NCBI RefSeq assembly: GCF_012516435.1
Contig: NZ_CP051216.1
Coordinates: forward strand, 186,001-250,000
Reading direction: 5' to 3'
From: Pseudodesulfovibrio sp. zrk46
GTDB lineage: Bacteria > Desulfobacterota > Desulfovibrionia > Desulfovibrionales > Desulfovibrionaceae
Length of the DNA stretch: 64,000 bases
Under the pieces are notes generated by a model. That model saw only the letters and a program-made list of their open reading frames with translations. It had not been told where the DNA came from and did no database searches. Positions 48,146 through 56,712 of the stretch are shown one piece after another. The translations under genes and the position numbers were made by a program. The stretch's first letter is position 1; every line of letters starts with the position of its first letter.

Positions 48146-50482
48146 ATGTCTCTATTGCGCCATCGCTTCATCATCACCGGACAGGTCCAGGGCGTGGGTT
48201 TCAGGCCCTTTGTCTATCGCATCGCCTTGGACAACGCGATCACCGGATCGGTGAACAATTCCAGCGAGGGCGTCATCATCGAAGCACAAGGCAGCGCAGA
48301 ACAAGTCAGCCAATTCGCTGAGGACCTGGCAGAGAAGCTGCCGCCGCTGGCAAAGGTCGTTACCTTTGACATGGAAGACATGCCCCCGGTGGACGGTGAA
48401 GAGGAGTTCATCATCCTCAAATCCACGGGCGGCGAAGGCCACTCCGTACTCATCAGCGCGGACGTCGCCACCTGCCCCGACTGTATGGCAGACATCAGCG
48501 ACCCGGAGAACCCCCGGTACCGCTATCCCTTCACCAACTGCACCAACTGCGGGCCTCGCTACACCATCACGCGATCCATTCCCTATGACCGCCCCAAGAC
48601 CTCCATGGCTTGCTTCAAGCTCTGTCCGGACTGCCAGACCGAGTACGAAGACCCACTGGACAGACGCTTCCACGCTCAGCCCAACGCCTGTGTTCGATGC
48701 GGCCCCAAGGTGTGGCTCACGGATAACGCAAGCGTCATGATCGCGCAGGGTGACGAATCCATTCGCAGACTGGCCTGTGAATTGGCTGAAGGTAAGATTG
48801 CTGCGGTCAAGGGACTGGGCGGCTATCATCTGGTATGCGACGCCACCTCTGACAAGGCCGTGACAGAATTGCGCCGCCGCAAGCATCGCCCGGACAAGCC
48901 CCTCGCCATCATGGTGCCGGACATGGAAGCCGCCCGAATGCTGGCAGACATTTCTCCCGCTGAAGAGGAGTGGCTGACCGGACTGCAACGGCCCATTGTG
49001 CTGGCCGCCAAGGCAGAAGGCTACCCGCTCTCCGAACATGTTGCCCCAGATACAAACTTCATCGGGTTGATGTTGCCGTACACGCCGCTGCACCACATTC
49101 TTCTCGGTGACTTTGCCGAAGCCCAGGCAGACAATGGCTCCGACGCTCTTCCCGCATTGGTCATGACCTCGGGCAACCTGTCATCCGAACCCATTGCACT
49201 GGGCAATCGTGAAGCGTTCAGCCGTCTGACCGAAATCGCCGACATATTTCTCTACCACAACCGGGACATTCTCATTCGCACGGATGACTCGGTGGTGCGC
49301 ACCAATCCAGAGACGGGCGCCCCCATTCTCATGCGCCGGGCGCGCGGCTTTGCCCCATCTCCTGTTTTCCTGCCTGAGTCCGGGCCGACAGTGCTCGGCA
49401 CAGGACCGGAGCTCAAATGCACCATGACCCTGACCAAAGGCGATCAGGCGTTCCCGAGTCAGCACATAGGCAACCTCTCCAATCTGGAGACCATGGAATT
49501 CTACCGTGAAATCCATGCCCATCTGGAAGACATCCTTCAGGTGCAGCCCGAACTCATCGTGCGTGACCTGCATCCGGACTACATGACCAGCGAGTGGGCG
49601 GACACGCTTGGCAAGGAGCGCGGCATTCCCGTTGAAACGCTCCAACACCACTACGCTCATATCCACTCCGTGCTGGCTGACAACCGCTTCACGGAACCGG
49701 TCATAGGACTCGCGCTGGACGGTACTGGACTTGGCGAAGACGGCACTATTTGGGGCGGAGAATGTCTCATGGTCATACCCGAAGAATTGGAACACCAGCG
49801 CCTGGCCCATTTCGCTCACATCCGGCTGCCCGGCGGCGAGACCGCGGTGAAGGAACCGTGGCGCATCGCACAGGCCGCCCTGTGGGAAATCGGCATCAAG
49901 GAACCCGGCGCCTACCGCTGGCCGTGGCTCGACGACTTTGCTCAGGAATCGAAGTTCCTGCCGCAATTGCTGGAAAAGGACATCAACTCGCCCCGCACCT
50001 CCAGTTGCGGGAGACTGTTTGACGCTGTGGCCGCACTGTGCGGACTCGCCAACACCATCTCCTACGAAGGTCAGGCCGCCATCAGGCTGGAAAAGATTCA
50101 GGACATGACTGAGACCGGCACCTATCCCTGCCCGCTCATGTCTGACGACCCTGTCGCCCTGAACACCCACGAGCTGATCCGCGCGGTCATCGCTGACCTC
50201 GATGCAGGAGTTCCGGTACCGGTCATCGCACGCCGTTTTCACCTCGGCCTCATTGCCGGGCTGACTGAAATGGCCTACTCTTTCTCCATGGTGCTGGATA
50301 TCCACCACGTGGCGCTGTCCGGCGGCGTCATGCAGAATCTGACTCTCGCCACGGAGCTGCCCAAATCGCTGGAAGCCATCGGCCTGATCCCGCTGACGCA
50401 CCAGAACGTGCCACCCAACGACGCCTGCATCTCACTGGGACAGGCTGCATGGGGGCAGCGGAAGTTGCTGCTCGAACAATAA
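48146..50482 (+). CDS. hypF: Carbamoyltransferase HypF, [NiFe] hydrogenase maturation
   Basis: 778 residues. Acylphosphatase domain (about 5-95; GQVQGVGFRPFVYR), two zinc-finger-like segments (about 110-190; CPDC...CTNCGPRY and CPDC...CVRCGPKV), YrdC-like domain (about 205-385; KGLGGYHLVCDAT) and Kae1-like C-terminal domain with HHYAHIHSVLADN metal ligands and GLALDGTGLGEDGTIWGGE. HypF takes carbamoyl phosphate and forms the thiocarbamate on HypE that becomes the cyanide ligands of [NiFe] hydrogenases. No other hyp gene is adjacent, so the gene is separated from its usual cluster. Confidence 0.97.
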   Translation: MSLLRHRFIITGQVQGVGFRPFVYRIALDNAITGSVNNSSEGVIIEAQGSAEQVSQFAEDLAEKLPPLAKVVTFDMEDMPPVDGEEEFIILKSTGGEGHSVLISADVATCPDCMADISDPENPRYRYPFTNCTNCGPRYTITRSIPYDRPKTSMACFKLCPDCQTEYEDPLDRRFHAQPNACVRCGPKVWLTDNASVMIAQGDESIRRLACELAEGKIAAVKGLGGYHLVCDATSDKAVTELRRRKHRPDKPLAIMVPDMEAARMLADISPAEEEWLTGLQRPIVLAAKAEGYPLSEHVAPDTNFIGLMLPYTPLHHILLGDFAEAQADNGSDALPALVMTSGNLSSEPIALGNREAFSRLTEIADIFLYHNRDILIRTDDSVVRTNPETGAPILMRRARGFAPSPVFLPESGPTVLGTGPELKCTMTLTKGDQAFPSQHIGNLSNLETMEFYREIHAHLEDILQVQPELIVRDLHPDYMTSEWADTLGKERGIPVETLQHHYAHIHSVLADNRFTEPVIGLALDGTGLGEDGTIWGGECLMVIPEELEHQRLAHFAHIRLPGGETAVKEPWRIAQAALWEIGIKEPGAYRWPWLDDFAQESKFLPQLLEKDINSPRTSSCGRLFDAVAALCGLANTISYEGQAAIRLEKIQDMTETGTYPCPLMSDDPVALNTHELIRAVIADLDAGVPVPVIARRFHLGLIAGLTEMAYSFSMVLDIHHVALSGGVMQNLTLATELPKSLEAIGLIPLTHQNVPPNDACISLGQAAWGQRKLLLEQ

Positions 50483-50509
50483 GCAATACCCACAACGAAA
50501 GGAGGAGCC

Positions 50510-51217
50510 ATGCGGTTCGCCCTGTCGATTCTCGCGGTCCTGCTCTTTGCCTGCCCAATCATGGCGCAGGAATCCCCTGTCACCTACTGCGCCCCTCCAG
50601 TGCTGGGCGCAACGCAGATCAAGGAAAAGACCGCAGGGTACTCCATTGATGTAAAATACCCGACCATGTGCTCTGCTACTGCTACCCGAATCATTCGTGA
50701 CCGGATCACAGGCGACCTTGCCGCTTTCAAAATGGAATTTCCTGAGCACGATCTGTCCGAATATCCACGCACCCATGAGATGATGACGGACTTCAATGTC
50801 TGGTCTGCTGCAGGAGGCCGCATCGCTTCCGTACAAATGCAAGTCATGGTCTATACGGGGGGCGCGCACCCCAACAACTGGCCGCTCACATGGGTATTCG
50901 ATCTGGCGAATGGCGAAACGCTCGGTTTGTCAGACATCTTCGCAAACCACGAGGCCGCTCTTGATGCCATCGCGCCCATGGTACGCGACGTGCTGCGTGC
51001 TTCCATGACGGATATGTTCGTGGAGGACATGATGCTTGGCGGCACCGAACCAACAGAAAAAAATTACGAGGACTGCATTCTCACCAACGAAGGCGTAGTC
51101 TTTTTCTTCGCCCCCTATCAGGTGGGGCCATACGCTGCTGGCCAGCAGGTCGTAACCATCCCATGGGATAGAATCGTCCTCCTGCTCACCCCGGAATTGC
51201 GAAAGATGTTTCATTGA
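50510..51217 (+). CDS. Periplasmic RsiV-like protein (DUF4163/DUF3298)
   Basis: 235 residues with a clear signal peptide (cleavage near IMA-QE) and AGGAGG just before the ATG. The middle has TGGAHPNNWPLTWVFDLANG and the end FFFAPYQVGPYAAGQQVVTIPW, hallmarks of the DUF4163/DUF3298 pair of RsiV and its lysozyme-binding relatives. No transmembrane helix and no anti-sigma domain, so it is a secreted, free domain. Relatives bind lysozyme or act as glycan-interacting proteins; the target here is unknown. It is the third gene of the hypF operon, 27 bases after hypF. Confidence 0.82.
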   Translation: MRFALSILAVLLFACPIMAQESPVTYCAPPVLGATQIKEKTAGYSIDVKYPTMCSATATRIIRDRITGDLAAFKMEFPEHDLSEYPRTHEMMTDFNVWSAAGGRIASVQMQVMVYTGGAHPNNWPLTWVFDLANGETLGLSDIFANHEAALDAIAPMVRDVLRASMTDMFVEDMMLGGTEPTEKNYEDCILTNEGVVFFFAPYQVGPYAAGQQVVTIPWDRIVLLLTPELRKMFH

Positions 51218-51300
51218 TTGTTGTCCATGCGTTTGCTCCGCAGGGCAAAACAGGGTAACAATACCAGCAACCATTTATCCGCAGCATTCAAGGAGTTACC

Positions 51301-51459
51301 ATGGAACTACTTCGCATCATCATTTCCGTCATCATCCCGCCCATCGGCGCATTTCTCAAGGTCGGTCTCGGTCTCCAGTTCTGGATCAACCTCATCCTGA
51401 CCCTGTGCGGTTACTTCCCCGGTCTGGTGCACGTCATCTGGCTGCTGGTACGCAAGTAA
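51301..51459 (+). CDS. Pmp3/YqaE-family small membrane protein (UPF0057)
   Basis: 52 residues, easily missed. It begins MELLRIIISVIIPPIGAFLK and continues with VGLGLQFWINLILTLCGYFPG; the two hydrophobic helices and the central PPIGAFLKVGL and GYFPGL pattern are the Pmp3/YqaE signature. AAGGAG lies seven bases upstream of the ATG. Pmp3 proteins sit in the cytoplasmic membrane and influence potential under salt or cold stress. It closes the DUF362-hypF operon, 83 bases after the RsiV-like gene, and is followed by a strong terminator. Confidence 0.88.
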   Translation: MELLRIIISVIIPPIGAFLKVGLGLQFWINLILTLCGYFPGLVHVIWLLVRK

Positions 51460-51480
51460 CGACGAAACAACATCGACCAT

Positions 51481-51511
51481 AAAAAAGCCCGGCCAATTGG
51501 CCGGGCTTTTT
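51481..51511. terminator. Bidirectional terminator between Pmp3 and chemoreceptor genes
   Basis: Stem AAAAAGCCCGGCC / GGCCGGGCTTTTT with loop AATT, ending in T5 on both strands; lies between convergent genes. Confidence 0.9.
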
Positions 51512-51533
51512 CCATTACATCAACATTTATCAG

Positions 51534-53687
51534 TTAGTGCCGGGTCAGGTCCTGATCTCCCTGACCGCCCTCGGGAAGCGCTCGTGGTGAGGTCTTTTGA
51601 GGAGCCTTACACCTGCTGATATCAAAGAAGCTGATGGACTCCTGCAGCTGCACTGCCTGACCAGACAACTCCTCCGCAGTGGATGCCAGTTCCTCAGACG
51701 CACTTGCATTCTGCTGAATGACGAGATCCAGATCGCTGATGCCCCGGTTGATCTGAGTGACGCCCTGAGACTGTTCCTGAGATGCCGAACTGATTTCCTG
51801 AATCAGCTGCGAGGTCTTCTGGATATCCGGAACCATCTTCTCGAGCATGCTTCCGGCACGTTCAGCGACAGCAACGCTGTTCACGGACAATTCACTGATC
51901 TCAGCCGCAGCCTGCCCACTTCGTTCGGCAAGCTTGCGTACTTCGGCAGCGACAACGGCAAAGCCCTTGCCCTGCTCACCCGCACGAGCGGCCTCAATGG
52001 CAGCGTTGAGTGCCAACAGATTGGTCTGACGAGCAATCTCTTCGACGATGGAGATTTTCTCCGCAATGGCCTGCATGGCCTCAACGGTCTCCTTGACCGC
52101 CTTTCCACCTTCGTCCGCGTCACGGCTCGCCACTTCAGATATCCGTTCCGTTTCTGACGCGTTCTCCGAGTTTTGACTGATGGACGAAACCATCTCTTCC
52201 ACGCTGGAGGAGAGTTCCTCTACTCCGGCAGCCTGTTGAGAAGCACCTTCGGCGACAGTCTCTGACGTGGCCGACAGTTCTTCGGCCCCAGCGGCGACGT
52301 TGGAGGATGAAGAGGCAACTTCCATCAGGATGGCGCACAATTTCTCAACCATAACGCGCATGGCCCCATACACCGAATCCGGATCGGGGTTGCCCGTGAA
52401 CTTAACACCGAGATTACCGCTGGCGATCTCGACTGTGGCCTTGATGAGTTCCTTGGGATCACAGCCAAGCTGCCGAAGGATGCTGACACCAATCACAAAG
52501 GCACAGATGAGACCAATAACAATGGCACTCAATCCGACGATTACGGCAGTCATGCCAAACGTCTCTCCATCGGACTGGGTCGCTTCTTCCTTGAGTTCGG
52601 CCAACTCGTCGGCATGAGCAGCGATATTCTCCACCATGGGTTCAATGGCATGCACCGCGCTTCGCATGGCCGCGATGGTCGATTCGATTTCATGATCCTC
52701 GGCCACAAGGGCATTGAAGGACTTAAGATATGCATCACCGATGGCAACGGCAGCCTCTACATACTCGGGAGCCGCGCCGGAATTCTTGAAGGCATTAGCG
52801 AGAGAGTCCACGCTGGCGTGGGTCTTCTTTACATACTTTTCCAGGCCGCGAAGAAGGTAATCCTTTTCGGCCCGACGGACGGTGAGGAGCAAGCCCTTTA
52901 CATCAGGAACAAAGAGGCGCTTGAGTGGGATCTCCATTTCTTGGGAAGCATCGCGCACATTTTCATAGTCGCCTGCGGAGAGGCTGACGGCGTATCGATT
53001 AAAGGCGCTGGCATATTCACTGAAAGCCTGCTGGACCTGAGCCATTTCTCCGGTCAGATCGCCACGGCTATCCAATTTGGCCTGAAATGCCGCCTGTGTC
53101 GCCTTCATGCGTTCCAGATATTTTTGACTGCCGGTGCGAACGTAATCCTTTTCCCAACGACGCATGAGCAGCAGGTCGAGATACAGATCTTCCACCTGAT
53201 GCTTTGCAAAGGCCTTTTCCGCTTCATTGACTACTTTTCTAAATGCACCCTGCAGGCCGGATTCGTGATCCAAGCCACGCCGTTCCCATGCGGCAACCAT
53301 GGCGGCAAACGCGCCACGATATGTTTCCGCAGCAGCCTTGATGGAGCGGGCTTCGCCTGCAAGATTGCCGGCACCGACCTTCTCGGCAATCGGGATAATT
53401 GCGTTGGCATGCTCCACAACCTTGTCCAGGTTGGCAGAGAAAGTGCCCATGTACTTCATATCCTTGCGAAGGAGGAAGTCCTTCTCATTTCTCCGACACT
53501 GGAGCATGGCTTCCTCTGCCCACATGGCATGTCCCTTGATCGCTTCTTCGGATTCCAACAGGGACTTGTATTCGCCAAGGGTACTACTGAGCGCGAACTG
53601 ATAGATCCCCATGACCACGAGCATCAGGGCCAACACCACGCCGAACCCTAGCACCAGCTTGGTTTTGAGAGATAAATTTTTGAACAT
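51534..53687 (-). CDS. Methyl-accepting chemotaxis protein with enlarged HBM-like sensor
   Basis: 717 residues, ATG at 53687 preceded by GGAGGCGG. Membrane helix about 10-30, periplasmic all-helical region 32-375, second helix about 378-403, HAMP, and a signalling coiled coil with the conserved tip [20 protein letters not shown]. The sensor has three copies of the R-R-x-E-K-D-[FY]-x-x-R element (residues 65, 176, 271), against two in the chemoreceptor at 28621, so it may be a three-module version of the helical bimodular domain. Ligand unknown, organic acids likely. No terminator needed beyond the bidirectional one at 51481. Confidence 0.9.
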   Translation of the reverse strand: MFKNLSLKTKLVLGFGVVLALMLVVMGIYQFALSSTLGEYKSLLESEEAIKGHAMWAEEAMLQCRRNEKDFLLRKDMKYMGTFSANLDKVVEHANAIIPIAEKVGAGNLAGEARSIKAAAETYRGAFAAMVAAWERRGLDHESGLQGAFRKVVNEAEKAFAKHQVEDLYLDLLLMRRWEKDYVRTGSQKYLERMKATQAAFQAKLDSRGDLTGEMAQVQQAFSEYASAFNRYAVSLSAGDYENVRDASQEMEIPLKRLFVPDVKGLLLTVRRAEKDYLLRGLEKYVKKTHASVDSLANAFKNSGAAPEYVEAAVAIGDAYLKSFNALVAEDHEIESTIAAMRSAVHAIEPMVENIAAHADELAELKEEATQSDGETFGMTAVIVGLSAIVIGLICAFVIGVSILRQLGCDPKELIKATVEIASGNLGVKFTGNPDPDSVYGAMRVMVEKLCAILMEVASSSSNVAAGAEELSATSETVAEGASQQAAGVEELSSSVEEMVSSISQNSENASETERISEVASRDADEGGKAVKETVEAMQAIAEKISIVEEIARQTNLLALNAAIEAARAGEQGKGFAVVAAEVRKLAERSGQAAAEISELSVNSVAVAERAGSMLEKMVPDIQKTSQLIQEISSASQEQSQGVTQINRGISDLDLVIQQNASASEELASTAEELSGQAVQLQESISFFDISRCKAPQKTSPRALPEGGQGDQDLTRH

Positions 53688-53783
53688 ACCGCCTCCACAT
53701 TGAGCTTACTTTGCTTGTTATATACTCTCCAAATATCGAATCTTATCAATTATTTTATTGAGTATATAACCGCACCAAAAGCT

Positions 53784-53813
53784 AGAGGCTCGACGTTTTC
53801 ACGCCGAGCCTCT
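53784..53813 (-). terminator. Terminator after serA
   Basis: Stem AGAGGCTCG (53784-53792) / CGAGCCTCT (53805-53813), 12-base loop, with CTTTT following on the minus strand. Confidence 0.7.
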
Positions 53814-53835
53814 GCAACACTGATAAAAACATGCG

Positions 53836-55020
53836 TTAAATGGAAACGCGGGTGACGCCTTCGATGGCCGCCAAGGTATCGCGGACCGCATCATCGGGCC
53901 GAGAGTGGACCACGTACACGGTCTGCACCTGTTCACCCAGTTTGCGAGAATTGTTTTCGCGAATGTTCACACCCATCTCGCCCAGCGCAGTGCCGAATTT
54001 ACCGAACATGCCGGGCTTGTCTTCGTGGGTGATGAAGATAGTGAATACGTCGGCACCTTCATCTTCCACGGTCTGCCCTACGTTCACGGAGTTGGAATAC
54101 TCGCCACGCAGCAGGTATCCCGCAACCACTTCGGCAATCTCCATGCCCGTACGCACGCCAGCATTCCCGGTGGACGCCCCCAGATGTGCAGACATGACGA
54201 TGTTGTCCAACTCCTGCAACTTGTTGTCGAACGTCATGCCCTCGCGTTTGGGCTCGGTCTCGAAGCAGTCCAGCGCCGCGCCTGCGATCTCGCCCGTCTT
54301 GAGGGCTTCGTACAGGGCGTCCTCGGACACGTTTTTGCCACGGGAAGCATTGACGAGATAGGCGGTATCCTTCATCTGGCGCAATTCTTCCGCGCCGATG
54401 ACGGTCTCGGTACCGCCGCAATGCAGGCTGACAAAGTCGGATTTTTTCAGCAGTTCCGGAATGGAGTCCACATACTCCAACGGAGCATCCAAAGAGTGAT
54501 AGGGGTCATAGCCGATGACCTTCATGCCGAGGGCACCGGCCTTGGCTGCCAGGGCCTGACCGATGCGGCCGCACCCGATGATGCCGAGTGTCTTGCCAAA
54601 CAGCTCAACCCCCCTGAACCGCTTCTTGTGCCATGTGCCGTCCATGAGCACCCGATGCGCCAGCGGCACACGCCGGGCAATGCCGAACATCAAACCAAGG
54701 GCATGCTCGGCCGTGGCATTGGTATTTCCATTGGGGGCAAATTTGACGATAACGCCCAATTCCTTGGCCGCATCGAGATCGATATTATCGGTTCCCACAC
54801 CGCCGCGGCCCACTATCTTGAGCTTGCCGCCACCCCGCACGCCTGCTTCGAGCAGTCCGCGGGTCACCTTGGTGGCCGACCGCACCAACAGGGCGTCGAA
54901 CTGACCGATCTCGCTCATGAGATCAGCCTCGTCACGCTTTTCCGTCTCCACCGTGAAGCCCTGTTTCCGCAGGTATTTCTGCGCGTCCTCAACCAAACCA
55001 TCGTTCGCAAGGACTCTCAT
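53836..55020 (-). CDS. serA: D-3-phosphoglycerate dehydrogenase with ACT domain
   Basis: 394 residues. NAD-binding domain with GIIGCGRIGQALA (about residue 145), substrate and catalytic region with VNASRGKNVSE, and the His of AHLGASTGNAGVRTG near residue 282. A C-terminal ACT domain (about 325-394; FTIFITHEDKPGMFGKFG) is expected to bind serine for feedback inhibition. It oxidises 3-phosphoglycerate to 3-phosphohydroxypyruvate, the first step of serine synthesis. It is second in an operon behind a class V aminotransferase (36 bases), and its own start has GGGGG as Shine-Dalgarno. Confidence 0.93.
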   Translation of the reverse strand: MRVLANDGLVEDAQKYLRKQGFTVETEKRDEADLMSEIGQFDALLVRSATKVTRGLLEAGVRGGGKLKIVGRGGVGTDNIDLDAAKELGVIVKFAPNGNTNATAEHALGLMFGIARRVPLAHRVLMDGTWHKKRFRGVELFGKTLGIIGCGRIGQALAAKAGALGMKVIGYDPYHSLDAPLEYVDSIPELLKKSDFVSLHCGGTETVIGAEELRQMKDTAYLVNASRGKNVSEDALYEALKTGEIAGAALDCFETEPKREGMTFDNKLQELDNIVMSAHLGASTGNAGVRTGMEIAEVVAGYLLRGEYSNSVNVGQTVEDEGADVFTIFITHEDKPGMFGKFGTALGEMGVNIRENNSRKLGEQVQTVYVVHSRPDDAVRDTLAAIEGVTRVSI

Positions 55021-55056
55021 ACTTTACCCCCATGGCGCGGCCGCGCCGGTCTGTGA

Positions 55057-56196
55057 TTACAATTTCTTCAGTTCCACCTCGAGCTTGCCCAGGTATTCGC
55101 CCAGCATGTCCGGAGTGATGTCACCCATGTGGCCTACGCGGAAGATCAGTCGACTGCCTTCTGCTTCCATGGCGGCGTTGAGCTTACCGTAGCCCGGATC
55201 CATGAGATAGCCTTCTTCGCGCAGCGCTTCCTTTACGCCCTGCTTGAGTTGGGCCACGGTCACGCCCTCGGGGCAGACGACGGTGGACAGGGTCGGCGAA
55301 CGGTAACCTTCGGGCACGAACATGTCGAAGCCGTCAATGCCTTCCACCCACTTCTCGACCATGCCGCGCATCTCGATATGACGGGCAAAACGGTTCTCGA
55401 TGCCCTCTTCGTTCACGATGCGCTCGAGTTGGAAATACATCTGGTTGATGAGCGTGCAGTTGGGCGTGGTCAGGGTCTGATGCTTGCGCGCCTTGTCCAT
55501 GTGCTTGACGAGGTCATGGTGATGCCCTTTGTTGGTCACGGTCTTGGCCTTTTCTTCGGCTTCCTCAGAGATAAAGGCGACGCCGAATCCAGCGGACAGG
55601 GCCAACGCCTTCTGGGTGGCCGTGCAGTAAATGGCTGCACCGGAATTTTCCAGATCCAGTTCTGCGCCACCGAAGATGGAAACACCGTCCACCAGCGGCA
55701 TGGCGCCGTACTGGCGAATCAGAGCACAGACAGCCTTGATGTCGTGAACCACACCAGTGGAAGTTTCGTTGTGGGTGAAGGAGACCACGTTGGGCTTGAG
55801 GGACTTGAGTTTGTCCTCCAGCACGTTCATGTCGATGGGCTGACCGTAATCGAACTTGAGGTTCTCGGCCTTTTTACCGTTGGAAGCGGCGATGTTGTAG
55901 TACATGTCGCCGAATGCACCCACAGACACGTTGAGAATAGTCTCGTCTTCAGCCACCAGGGAGCGGACAGAGGCTTCCATGGAAGTGGAGCCGGACCCCA
56001 GCAGCAGCGCGGGATGGAACTTGTCACCCGCTCCGGCCAAAGCCCGCAGGTGCTTGAAGATCGGGACCATACGCAGGTCGTTTTCAGAATCACGATGGCC
56101 GAACTCGGGCAGCTTGGCAGCTTCTTTCACATCGTCACGAATATAGGTGGGGCCGGTGATGAACAGTTTCAGCGGCGCAAAAGTCGTATTGCTCAT
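55057..56196 (-). CDS. Class V aminotransferase, probable phosphoserine aminotransferase
   Basis: 379 residues from the ATG at 56196 (AAGGAA upstream), chosen over the longer reading to 56325. PLP-type fold of the alanine-glyoxylate/serine-pyruvate group: FITGPTYIRDDVKEAA at the start, HNETSTGVVHDIK near residue 135, and the PLP lysine in TATQKALAL (about 198). The gene precedes serA in the same operon, so the substrate is most likely 3-phosphohydroxypyruvate, replacing a classical SerC, as in some archaea and sulfate reducers. Alanine:glyoxylate activity remains possible. Confidence 0.85.
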   Translation of the reverse strand: MSNTTFAPLKLFITGPTYIRDDVKEAAKLPEFGHRDSENDLRMVPIFKHLRALAGAGDKFHPALLLGSGSTSMEASVRSLVAEDETILNVSVGAFGDMYYNIAASNGKKAENLKFDYGQPIDMNVLEDKLKSLKPNVVSFTHNETSTGVVHDIKAVCALIRQYGAMPLVDGVSIFGGAELDLENSGAAIYCTATQKALALSAGFGVAFISEEAEEKAKTVTNKGHHHDLVKHMDKARKHQTLTTPNCTLINQMYFQLERIVNEEGIENRFARHIEMRGMVEKWVEGIDGFDMFVPEGYRSPTLSTVVCPEGVTVAQLKQGVKEALREEGYLMDPGYGKLNAAMEAEGSRLIFRVGHMGDITPDMLGEYLGKLEVELKKL

Positions 56197-56253
56197 ATTG
56201 GTTCCTTCTGGTGGATTGACGGAAAAGTAAAAATGCAACCTGACAGTGGAATA

Positions 56254-56277
56254 GTCCCCTGTTCTTAGAACGGGGAC
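56254..56277 (-). other. Leader hairpin upstream of the aminotransferase gene
   Basis: GTCCCC (56254-56259) pairs with GGGGAC (56272-56277), with GTTCT/AGAAC inside and one bulged base, about 58-80 bases before the aminotransferase start. The rest of 56197-56712 (516 bases) is AT-richer intergenic DNA between divergent genes; short ORFs there have no Shine-Dalgarno or recognisable product, and I support none. Confidence 0.4.
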
Positions 56278-56712
56278 GGGGGGGTTGTCTAGATTATGGG
56301 AGCTACTCCCTGAGAAGTTTTCCACCGCAACTCATCCCAACACCTATAGCCACAGTACTCAACCAAAAGGAGCAGCTCTTTGGTAAGAGACATAACATTC
56401 TTGCTCTCCCGATTTCAGTCCGGGCAATACTGTTACGAGTAGAATATGGGTTAATTCGGAAAAGAATCGAGGCAGGCACACACTGTTCTCCCTTGTCGGC
56501 ACCGCTGCCAACCAACGAACATCTCCCTTGCTCCCATTTTTGTAAAAGGAAATACAACCAACTGATATACTGATTAAACGCTCCCCCTTCACCATCTCTA
56601 TCCCATCATACGTTATGAACCTTATAATAAAACCTCCCCTTTCAACCCTTGCCAATCGTACAAAAAGGACATACGTCCTTTCTCTTCACCTAAGCCTTTT
56701 GGAGAGAGAACA

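Noticed and set aside
56303-56655. Two overlapping minus-strand ORFs of 84 and 98 codons in the aminotransferase upstream gap
   Set aside because: AT-rich, no Shine-Dalgarno, no recognisable features; treated as intergenic.
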